In this document: piece after piece, positions 13,100 through 24,300 of the stretch
Position numbering within the stretch: the stretch's first letter is position 1
Layout of the letters: each line of letters opens with the position of its first letter
Source of the DNA: Synchiropus splendidus
Taxonomy: Eukaryota > Chordata > Actinopteri > Syngnathiformes > Callionymidae
Assembly: GCF_027744825.2 (NCBI RefSeq)
Contig: NC_071343.1
Coordinates: forward strand, 12,878,866 to 12,942,865
Reading direction: 5' to 3'
DNA length: 64,000 nt
Program-made: the position numbers and the translations under genes
Notes under the pieces: model-generated
The model's input: the letters and a program-made list of their open reading frames with translations, nothing else
What the model was told of the DNA's origin: nothing
Database searches by the model: none

Positions 13100-13553
13100 A
13101 TGTGTCTGGTAAAGTGCTTTTTCTTTCTCGTTAAAATCGCTTTATGTTAATGACCGTCCGCGACGACGACGTCCCGCGGCTGCTGGCCCTTTAAGAAGCA
13201 CTTCGTTGAAGCCGAGAAAAAATGTGAATGAAATCCAGCCATTCATAAAAATAGTCCACTGCTGCCCTCTGATTGGTTGAACACGGCGGTGAAAGCAAGC
13301 CCTCCTTTGCTCGTTTTCCACTGGTCCATTGCTTGATTGATAGCGGCAGTAGCCACTCAACGCCCGCCTCTGCCTGCAGCCCTCGCCCAGGGGAGAAGAG
13401 AGTGGGCCATTAACTAAAGCTCAGTCAAGTTTCGCCAGTCGAGGGAGAAGCATCAGCGTATCCGTGCGCACAAGACTATCTTCGCTGTTTGTCCAACTGT
13501 GGATGTTTCTACCGGTTGTTTTCATACATCTATCGGATATAAACGTCTGAAAG
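13100..13553 (+). promoter_or_regulatory. etv5: etv5 promoter region and noncoding exon 1
   Basis: This GC-richer stretch precedes a GTAACC donor at 13554. An inverted CCAAT box (ATTGG at 13272-13276) and CpG-containing sequence occur upstream, with no clear TATA box. The transcribed noncoding exon is inferred to run from roughly 13.40-13.45 kb to 13553, and the transcription start is not defined by sequence alone. The next exon begins after TTTTCCAG at 15236 and carries 80 bases of 5' UTR before the ATG, so the first intron would be 13554-15235. Confidence 0.55.
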
Positions 13554-15235
13554 GTAACCTGCAACTCCACGTTGGCGGTTAATGTGCTGATATTTAGCTT
13601 AAAAACAAGCGCAGCGCCATTTTAGTAAAAGCGTTTTACTTTGGCAACCATTTTCACAGCGCTTTGATTTTGTTGTTGGAGCATGTTTTTAATGTGGGTG
13701 AAGTGCTCAAGATACACGTTTATGTCCGCGCAGAGAGGTGACTTGTTTTTTTAGTTTTGTTTTTCCTTTTTTATGAATGGACGGGCGCATTTTCCCCTCC
13801 CGTGTTTCTGCACGGATCGAGTTTCACTTCATTGAGAAAAACAAGGGGGAGAGGGGAGGGGTGGGTGGGGGAAGGGCGGACTGCTAGGTGTTGAGCGGAG
13901 GGGGTGTCGGCTGATCTTTGTCCCCCCACCTTAGCATATGAGATTTAAAACTTCAGTGCCTGAAAACTCTGGAAATAAAAGTTGCAAAGCTCCAAAGTCT
14001 GCGCAAGTGGTGGGAGGTGCGTTCATCGACCGAGCTGGTTCTGTAACAATTTACTTCACCTTTTTTCCCCTCATATTACAAGTATCACTGTATGTGAAAC
14101 GGTCTCTAAAGTTGAGCACAAGTCGAAAATAAAAAGTGTATTTCATGATAATTGATTTTAAATGTGCTTACTTCAGTGCTACAGTTGCGTTTGTATCGCA
14201 TCGCAGAGAACGCCACGGTGGTTACTGACTCTTTAAACGAGGGTTGTCTGGAAAATCGTGTTGATGATGGTGTGTTAACTTTTAAGAGCTGTGCAGGGCT
14301 TTCCAATGTCAGATTAGCCCGTTGAAGGAAAGAAATATTGAGCGTTATAAATGTGATAAATTGCGATCCAACCTCCTTTGAATTTTATCTACCTACGTAT
14401 CAAAAACGAAAAAAAACTAACAGTTTTTAAAATGTATGTCTCAAAATCTGTGGTGTGTTTATGGACTATTAATGAACCAAGTCATTTTTTTATACTGGGA
14501 TTAACTTGTATTGTGGCATGACAAATTAAAAGAGCCACAACGTAAATGTGCTCTGTGTGTTGCTTATTTCATATTCTTTGTAAAATATATGAAAAAGGTG
14601 CAACTATATCAATAGGTTCTGAAGATATAGTGCATTAAGGTGAGCTTACCATTTGAACTGAAGCACCCTTAACTCTCCTTTGCTGTCATTGTATGATTCA
14701 ATTTGAGCTTTAGCCCAGCTGAGTGTGTGCAAGCCGGTGTCCCTTCCAGTGTTAAGTGTTGCATTAACATGGCGCCACAAGAAGTGCGGCCTGATATTTG
14801 TTGTATCTCCACGCTGCATCTGTCATAATTGCCCTCAGCTATCCCTTTATTTGTCATCCATTAACCAGAGATGGAAGAGTGACTCATAATTCCCTGCTCA
14901 GGGAGATGTCAGGCCAGTGCTGGTTATTGCCGCTTGAAGCTTATTATCATTTGTGTTGAACTTCACCGGGAGCTCCACATCATTTGTGTTATTAGCCTTT
15001 AACTTCCAATCACTTCTAAATATTGGCCCTTTTTTCACTGCTGCTTTTTTTTGGGGCTGGTGAGAAGCGGTTCCTGCAGATGGCCTGGGAGCCTTATATA
15101 ACTCTAATATTAATGTTCTATGTTCGTGGTGTCGTGTTTATATGACATCATTCCCATGAAAAGCAGATTGTGGCCACAACAAAAGATGGTGGCTGAAAAC
15201 ACTGTATCTGAAGCTTCTCTGGTTGTGTTTTCCAG
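13554..15235 (+). other. etv5 intron 1 (5' UTR intron)
   Basis: The 1.7-kb intron separates the inferred noncoding exon 1 from the exon with the start codon. Its first part is GC- and G-rich (near 13840-13920). A block near 14.69-15.01 kb has the balanced composition and TAAT-type words typical of conserved enhancers. No coding exon was recognised. Confidence 0.55.
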
Positions 15236-15315
15236 AGACCTGTGAAGAGCTATCGCTTTAACGGCGAGCGCCTCCCCTTCCCCCTAATATCTGTGCCCCC
15301 AATCGTACAGATAAC

Positions 15316-18300
15316 ATGGACGGATTCTATGACCAGCAAGTCCCATTTATGGTTCCACCCAGCGTAAGTCACCCTCCCACATCACACTTCAATGTACAGC
15401 ACCACATTGATCCCACTGTTGCACACCACTTGGAGAATTGATCCCCAAGTCTTTGCTCTTTAGTGATGTTGCTTATCTTTGTTCCATAGTCTCATGTGGA
15501 GGAGCCATCACACAACAGACCAGTCAACGACAGAAAGAGGAAATTTATCGACGCCGAACTCGCCCTGGATACAGAAGGTATGTTGCCTCCGTTAAAAAAC
15601 TGATCACTGATTTGATGTGAATAAGCCACTCAAGTCATTTGTCTGTCCAGAGCTCTTTCAGGACCTCAGTCAGCTGCAGGAGATCTGGATTGCTGAAGGT
15701 GAGCTTTGAAATTTGTGCTCCACATTTTAAGATAAGAAAAGACTCACCTGTGCAAGACATGGCACGCCCCCCTGTGAGCTCCAGTCATTTTCAAATTGGA
15801 TACGTTATTGCTATTTTTTGTCTGTTTTGCTTGTTTCTTTGTCTACCTTTTTCCATTTTAGTGAGTTCAATTACAATGCAAGTTTCTTTTATACGGCCAG
15901 TCATCCCACATACTTTCAATTTTATAAATCTTCCTTTGCGACAAAGCCAATTTTATAATTTTTTTCCCACCAAATGGATGAATATTGATTCCATTTTTTT
16001 AATGCCCACGTTTTATTATCCCATCATATTATTTTCTCTTAACTGCCTCTTCCTTCAAAATGAATGACATTATTTTCTTTTTTATTTCTTCTAAGCCCAC
16101 GCTCCTCTTTTGCTGACAGTGTTTCTATTTCGTTTGCTATTGTAGTGAACCCTTTAAGACAAGAGGAATTGGGCAAGAAAACGGACTGAAGATTAACTTA
16201 AGGGGAATGTGACAAATTTTAGGGCAAAGTACCGCCATGAAAAAAACTGCTGACCAACCTTTTCTAGCAACCTATTCATTTTCTGCTCTGTCTGGAGTGC
16301 TTTACTGACAAGTTTTGTTTCTGCAGCCCAAGTTCCTGATGACGAGCAGTTTGTTCCCGACTTCCAGTCAGACAACTGTGAGTATTGAATGGTTACATTT
16401 TCTGAGTTACTGTCCCTGACTGTGTCGCGCTGTTGAATACAATCTGTCTGGCTCCAGGGATGAGAATCTCCCTTTGCTTTCTCCTCTCTCTCTCTGCTTC
16501 AACAATCCACCATTTTGAGTTTAATCAGCCGATTGGCATGGGGCATCACATGAGCCAAGCTCCTAATCTGATTTCACACTTTCCCGCACTTAAGCCTTGC
16601 TGCTGCTGCGGCTGGAGCGAGCTAGATTCCGGTGGATACTCCTCGCACTACAGAGCTGCCTGTAAGAAGTTGTTGACTTCAACAGGCCCCAAAAAGCCTT
16701 CTCTTGCGACTGGTCTTTAGACAGCAGCAAGGGATTAAAATGTTTAAATTGCAGCCAGGGCATCTCATGACCTCTCCTTCTGCCGGGTTTTTGGGAGTTG
16801 GGCTGATGCGTGGGTGACTGGGTGTGGTTGGCGCTCATCTCTGTCAGGGCTTTAAATCATGCTTAGCTGCGAATGTTAAGTCCTGCAAGCAGATCTTTTT
16901 TGTGAAGCTTGTGTCAGTGGATGTGGGTGTAAGAGGCAGTTTGGCTGCTGTTGCCAGGCTGCAGGAATTCTCTCTCGCTCTTTTTCGGAGAGGTTTGCAC
17001 TACGGCAGGTTTCGCCTCTCATTTCTAATTACACAATAATCATGGCGGCAACTTTGTGGTCGGTGCTGCTCATTTGAGCTGGCAAGAGTCCGTTTTTGTT
17101 TCGTTGCTTCCTGCATACATTCAATCTTGTGGTGGATTTGCTCCAGCTACTTTCCCTTTATTTGAGCCATAACTACATTGCACTCTTCATCCTGTTACAG
17201 ACCTCATATTTACACATTTTCTACACTTTTTCCTCAAAGTCATGGTGACTTGCTTGGCAGCAGCGTGTATACTCGACCCTAACCGCCCCGCTATTTACCC
17301 CCCAACCCCTTATGAGGGATCTGACTCGAGCCATTAGGCTTCACGGCGGACACAAGAGAGATCACATGCCTATTGTTGACTGAGCACAGGTCCATCAGAA
17401 CCTGTGTTGATTTATTTGGCTTCAGCTCCTCTGTGCCCAGAGATTCAGTTTCTGCCCGGCTATTATGTGGCGCCCCGGAAACTGGAGCCGATATGCAGAG
17501 AGCTGCAGCCAGTGTCTAATGGTTACAGCCCAGGAGAAGAAAATCACTCCCTGCCATTACATTACGGCCGCACTGATTCATGGCTGTTGGTGCTGGCTGC
17601 TCTAATGGGAATCGGATGAGGAGTTTGATAGCTTCTGTGTGTGTAGTGCATTTAGGATCATGCTAACTACAGTAGCACTGGCAGATAGATGGTTGTTTTC
17701 AAAGAGCGCAGTCGTCCGTCAATAAAGTGGGTAATAAATAACTGCTAAGTGGCTGTGTCAGCCGGGGGAATAGAGGCCTCCGTCGTCCATCATGTCTAAA
17801 TGTGGTTAAGATAGCCTTTGCGCTTTTGTTTATGGCTTCGATTGTGTAGGTGATGTCTGGACTTAATCTAATGCTTCTGTTTTTCTGCAGTGATGTTTCA
17901 TGGCCCGCCTCCAGCCAAGATTAAGCGCGAGCTGAGTCCATCCAAAGATCTTTCCCCCTGTCACCAGGACAGGAGTCCCATGCCATACGGAGAGAAGTGC
18001 CTTTACAGCTACAGGTAGGGTCCATCACCACACCGTGTATCGGTCGCCCTGCAGCGTCTGACCTTTGGCTCCTCTTTTCATCCGCAGTGCCTGTGACAGA
18101 AAGCCAACCCCCGGATTCAAGCCATTAACCCCTCCCTCCACACCAGTGTCCCCATGTGTGTCCACCGGTGCTGCAGGAACGCACCCCCTCAGCGAGCGAA
18201 CCCCTCCGCCGCACCCCAACGTAGCCAACCCAGCCGCGGGCCCACGTCCTGTTCACGCGCCGCAGTCCATACCAAGTGCGGCCGCTGCCAACCAACCGCC

Positions 18301-21300
18301 GCTGCCAGTCCACAGCCCGCCCTTCGCTGTGCCGCGAGCCCTGATTGGCCAGGATGCCAACAACTTCACACCTGAGCACAGGTGAGCGGCGCATCCAGAA
18401 CATGTGGATTCATTTCTCCCCAAACTCGTATTACATATGAAGGTTTGTAATTTGAAAGAGATTATGTAACAAAACGCACAATATTTTGCAGCAGTCACAT
18501 CTGCTGTGACAAAAAGTTATTTGGTTGAGTGAGTACGGTGGATTGTGCACCAACTGTTGGACTCCTCAGTGACACGCATAACATTCAGGCGCATATGGGC
18601 ACGCAAATGTGAGGCCGATATCTTAACATTTGGGCAGCTGCTGCTCTGCCTCTGGAGTCTCCACTTGTGTCTCGCTTACCACTGCCTTAGATCTTCTTTG
18701 CTTGACATAAATTTCCTGCACTTTTCTGTCCAACTCTAGGTTCCAGCGGCAGATGTCAGAACCGTGTCTGCCTTTCCCGCCCTCAGAAAACCGAGGGCGC
18801 CCCCAGTTCTTGCCACAGCCCCACAATAACAGCAGCAACAGCCTGCCGCGAGAATGCCGGCCCCCGTACCATCGTCAGATGTCTGAACCGCTGGTGCCCG
18901 CGCCTCCGCAGGGCTTCAAGCAAGAGCTCATTGACCCACGTTATGCTGAGCAGAGCATGCCCACCATGAGCCCGCCCGGACCTCCTCTGGGTCCTCCTCG
19001 CCAGGCTCCTTTCCATCCCATGGCTATCAAACAAGAGCCACGTGACTTCTGCTTCGATTCTGGTGAGTAGCGATGAATGGAGATTCCCCTTTCCCGCCGA
19101 CAGCCTGTGGTTCCCTGAATGACCGTAATTGTCCTGTGCCGAGAGCGAGTCGGGCAGGGAGTGAGGAATGTGTCTGGTTTGTTCTGACACTTGACTGTAA
19201 TTTTTAGCGGGCCAAAGACGCCTCACAACACAGCTACTTCTTTCACGCTGTGTCCGAACCTAATCTCCACCATTCCTCCAGAGTCACGGCAGTCAAGGAA
19301 AAGTGGGTCTTTGAGCTCAAGCAAAGCCTTCGAGGGCACAAAGTAACTGGGTCATCCAGCCAGGTGCACTGAAGGACTTGGCTGAGACTTTACCTGGAAT
19401 AGATCTGGGCCAGTATCCCAGGAGGGCTTAGGAGAGAGCCACACAACTACACTTCCTTACTTTTGCTGGGATCTCTTGAGGTGACTGGAGTAGTCTGACC
19501 ATGTTTGAAGGTTGCAGAAAAACATCACCCACAGTTTCAGAATAAAAATATAAAATTGTTAGAGAAGTTCTGCTGTTTATGGTATTTTTTTTCTACTCAG
19601 TTAGGCGTTAAGACTGTTGCTGTTGGTTAAATCTAGTCAGAACAACAGGACAGAAACCCACCAAGCCTTTGCAGTGATAAACTAGCGCTGGTTTCTGTGG
19701 ATTCAAATTGGATCCTCTCTGAATTAACAAAGCGAGTTCTGTGGCTGCAACACATTTTTGCTGAAGAGACAGAGCTGTCCTTTAAAACCAGCCAGCGACA
19801 TTTGCTGGATGAGTGTTTGGTCACATGACCTCTGCACCCACTCACCCAGCTGTCGTCCCTTTTGTTTTAACATCCTCTTTTCCTGAAATCTGGTCTCAAA
19901 CACTCTCCCTGGCCGTCGTCTACGCTCTCTCTCTGCTTGACCGGCTGGCCTGGCCTGGACTGGACTGTGATGTAATGACAAATCCTCTTAGCTGCTTATG
20001 GCCTTTAAATACCTTCGTCACAGAGAACTATCATCTCTGGATGGATAGAGGACACGAAGTGTCCCGCTCAATGACGAAGGGGCATATTGTCTCCATAGCC
20101 AGGGTCATTCCTGATATGACCTGAGCCACTTATATGGCTGTTGTAAATGTTTAAACATGGCTGTAGCAAAGTCCATCTTTGCGTCTCCTTCCTGAGCTGC
20201 CTGGCAACAGCCTACAGTCACAGATTCTGTGTGTCTTGATGGAGAAAAGTAGATGTTGAAGGTCGGTGTGGCTTCCAGCCTTGAGCCTTTGAGAAGGACT
20301 GGTGTCACTTGATTGCCATGAAGATTAAGAGCAGAAAGCGCTGTCCTAATCCCGCTGGATCTCTTGACTGACATGCAAGCGACGCCATGTTGGATTAGGT
20401 TTTTGTCATGTTTGCCAATTTATAAGTCTTATTATATCATTTCACTTAACTAATGATGCATATTTTAAATGACCTGGCACCATAACTTTAAGCAATATAT
20501 GGTGTTGGGCGCTCCCATCTCTAATATATTTCAGTTGGCAGATCCTCTCACTTGGAAGAGGGTCACTAGACCTTGGTTTTTGAGGCTTTAAACTTTAGCT
20601 AATGGAACGTATGACACAAGTCTTGTACAGAAGTGAGCACTGTGACAAGAGCATGGACCCTGTGGGCAGTTCGCCAGTGCCCTGTGTGTTATTGAACCCT
20701 GTTTATAGATCCACCCAAGACCTCTTTGCAGCTCCAGCTGCAAATCTCATTTAAAGCAGCGGCTCCTCATCCACTGCAGTGTCACTGTCCTCGACGTTTC
20801 CGTCAGCTGCTGGATGTTGTATCTGATCCGACAGACTGGTTGGGACATCTCTGTTCTATATTTACACTCTCCCTCCTTCTTTGTTTGCAGAAGTGCCTAA
20901 CTGTCAGTCATCGTTCGGAAGAGTGGGGCCGTTCTTCCAAAATAACCATGAAAGTAAGTTCAGGTGGTTTTTATTGCTGTTGTTTAAGGCAGAAAAGCTT
21001 GGAGCTTTAGTGAAGGGCCTTTTTCTTGCAGGGTTCTCAAAAGAGACTTCATTAACAGTGTTGTCTTCTCCTCAAACAGACTTCTCCTACGACAGAGACC
21101 CTCATCTGTACTTTGATGACACCTGTGTGGTCCCCGAGAGACTAGAAGGTGAGTTAAGTGACATGATTTTGGGAGTTGATCGGATCTTTATTTAAAAAAA
21201 GTCCTCACTCTGAAGTAGCCATCATGACATGGGTTTTGTGCTGGCTGAATGCGCACACTTAAACTGCCGTGAATTAAATTGGACTTGTTTTTCATGGACA

Positions 21301-24300
21301 TCTTGAACAGCCAGTCCACTTCTCAGCTACCAGCTGGCACGAATGTCTCACCACGCTGGTGATAAAGGACAAATCTGACCAACACTCTTCTCGTTTCCTC
21401 ACAGCTAAAGTAAAACAGGAGCCGTCCGTCTACCGGGACGGGCCTCCCTACCAGCGCCGTGGCTCCCTGCAGCTGTGGCAGTTCCTGGTCACGCTGCTGG
21501 ACGACCCTGCCAACGGCCACTTCATCGCCTGGACCGGCCGCGGAATGGAGTTCAAGCTGATCGAGCCCGAGGAGGTCAGTGTTTCAGGCAGTGTGCTCTG
21601 TGAAAGGTTCAACTGGCAATGACTCATCTCAAGTTCTGGTGGCTGTTACAGGTGGCTCGTCGTTGGGGCATCCAGAAGAACCGACCTGCCATGAACTACG
21701 ACAAACTGAGCCGCTCCCTGCGCTACTACTACGAGAAGGGCATCATGCAGAAGGTAAAGGCACGTTAACCCTTTTATTTCCCTCTTCTTTATTCACCATT
21801 GTGTGTTGACCATTATTGCACCAAGCTACAATGACGTGACCGTCACAGTTGCGCACTTAAAACCGTTACACTTGCTACAACAGCCAGCAGCTAACTAGAA
21901 ATGCAAATATTTATAATGAATGAGTCGATGCTGAATGAGAATTTTGTCTTTATAGATAACACATTGAATCTTAATCATATAAACTCAGCTGTTATCAAAA
22001 AATCACAAGGAATCAATATTCAATGACGTGAAGCCACTTTATTTGTTAAAATAAACCTACTGTTCTTCTTCATTTATGCTAATATTAAATAAACATTTTA
22101 GCATTTAGCTTGGACAAAAGTAACTAAGTGTGGTAGGACAAAGGAGTAGGAGGCACAGGTCAGGTCTGAGTGTGTTTATTCACCCTCCAAAAAGCAACCG
22201 TGCGTCCCATACAGTCTCCATTCCTTTTGTAACACCTGTGTGTCCCTACCCATCAACCCACTGGGTGAGAGACTACACCCCTAAGCACCCGCTACACAGC
22301 TCCCCCCCGAACACCCAGAGGGAAACCTGAGGGCCCCAGGACTCTTAACATGAATTACTTGAGTGACTCGTAGAAGGAACTGCTGCCGGCTTCCCACTAG
22401 AAGATGGCACCAACGTGGTTTTGGTGGGGGGGGCGCCCTCGCCGTGGAACCTGGGCTGGCATGACTTCTTCACCTGTCACAAAATGAGCTGGCTTGAGTC
22501 TGTCCACCGACACGCGTTCTGTGCGTCCACCCACATCTAATACAAAAGTCTTTGCACCCGTCTCCAGCACCCTAAATGGGCCATCGTAGGGAGGTTGAAG
22601 GGGCGACCGATGCGCATCATGACGCATGAAAACAAAGCGAGCTGTGGCCAGCTCCGCAGGCACGAACGAACGCGGGAAAAAATGGTGCACTGGCACTGGA
22701 GCCACTGGAGACTCACTCGAAAACTGGGCCACTGGGCTTTCCGGCAAAAACTCCCCTGGCAGGCGGAGTGGTTGGCCGAACACCAACTCCGCAGGAGAGG
22801 CATCGAGATCTTCCTTAGGAGCTGAGCGCAACCCCAACATCACCCAAGGCAAGCGATCCACCCAGTTAGCATCTGAAAGTGCTGCACGCAGTGACGCCTT
22901 GAGCGATCTGTGAAACCGCTCGCACATGCCGTTAGCTTGTGGATGATACGCAGTAGTGCGATGGACCTCAGTACCCAGGGACCTAGCCAGTGCTGACCAA
23001 AGCTCTGAAATAAACTGAGAACCTCTATCCGAGGTGATGTCTGATGGGGAACCAAAACGGGCAACCCAGGTGGAGAGAAATGCACGCGCTACATCAGCAG
23101 ATGCCGTGGAGGAAAGAGGAACTGCCTCCGGCCACCTGGTAGTACGATCTACCATTGTGAGTAAGTGCGTAAAACCTTGCGAAGGAGGTAGAGGTCCCAC
23201 CAAATCAACATGTACGTGGTCAAAACGCTTGGCTGGGACCAAAAACGGTTCAAGGGGGGCCTTTGTGTGTTGGTGTACTTTACCTCGTTGACACGCCACA
23301 CACGCAGCCGCCCAACTCTTCACATCTTTTCGGAGGCCAGGCCAAACAAACTTGGCCCCCACCAACTTAACCGAAGCCCGGACACCTGGGTGAGAGAGTG
23401 AATGCACCAATTCAAAAACCCGACGCCGCCAAGCTATCGGAACCACGGGGCGGGGGCGGCCTGTGGATACGTCATACAGCAGGGTGGGACCTCCCTTTTG
23501 CACTACTGCCTCCTCTAGCTTGAGACTGGTATCACTTGACCTAAGTGCAACAATATCCAGATCCCCGATCTGATCAGCAGCCATTTGACAAAAATCAATG
23601 CCGAGGAACACCGGACACACCAACACCCGAGATAGGCAATCTGCCACAGGGTTTGCCTTACCCGCCACATGCTGAATGTCTGTGGTAAACTCAGAAATAG
23701 CGGCAAGATGGCGCTGCTGGCGAGCGGACCAGGGCTCAGTCACCTTGGCCATTGCAAACGTCAATGGTTTGTGGTCCACATACGCCGTGAACGCACGGCC
23801 CTCCAGCAAAAAACGGAAATGACGTGTCGCCAGATAAAGTGCTAGCAATTCCCTATAAAATACACTGTATTTGCGCTCACTGTCCCTCAGTTTTCGACAA
23901 AAAAATGCCAGCGGCTGCCACACACCTGCCACCCGCTGCTCGACAACGGCACCCACGGCTATGTCTGACGCGTCAGTTGTGAGGGCTATGGGCACGTGAG
24001 ACACAGGGTGTGCTAAAAGCGCTGCGTTGGCCAGGGCAGCCTTAGCGCCGTCAAACGCGTGTTGCCTTTCCGGTGTCCAGTCAATTTCATCATTGGCTCT
24101 TTTCAGCCTCGGGGCCTCATATAATGGCTGCAAAAGGTGAGCAGCTTGGGGCAGAAACCGATTGTAAAAATTCCCCATGCCCAGAAACTCCTGCAGAGAC
24201 TTAACCGAGACTGGCCGAGGAAAATCAGTCACGGCTTGTACCTTAGAAGGCAACGGAACCGCACCTAGCAACGAAATACGATGCCCCAGGAAATCGATCA

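Larger units (their letters stand above)
5349..13390. other. dgkg 3' UTR and dgkg-etv5 intergenic region
   Basis: No gene was recognised in these 8 kb. The first part must be dgkg 3' UTR and includes an 18-base A run at 5495-5512. A clear AATAAA within a poly(A)-like context was not pinned down; an AATAAA-containing stretch near 7825 is possible but distant. The rest holds a GTCCCCAC-type repeat (about 8660-8930), an AT/T tract (9409-9463), two hAT-like ends (near 10.2 and 11.7 kb) and a stretch at 12.52-12.79 kb that looks constrained. Open frames here have no recognisable domains and atypical starts. Confidence 0.75.

Noticed and set aside
18125..18403. Overlapping open frames in the Pro-rich etv5 exon
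   Set aside because: They are shadows of the GC-rich exon 18088-18381. The sense frame [17 protein letters not shown] matches ETV5.
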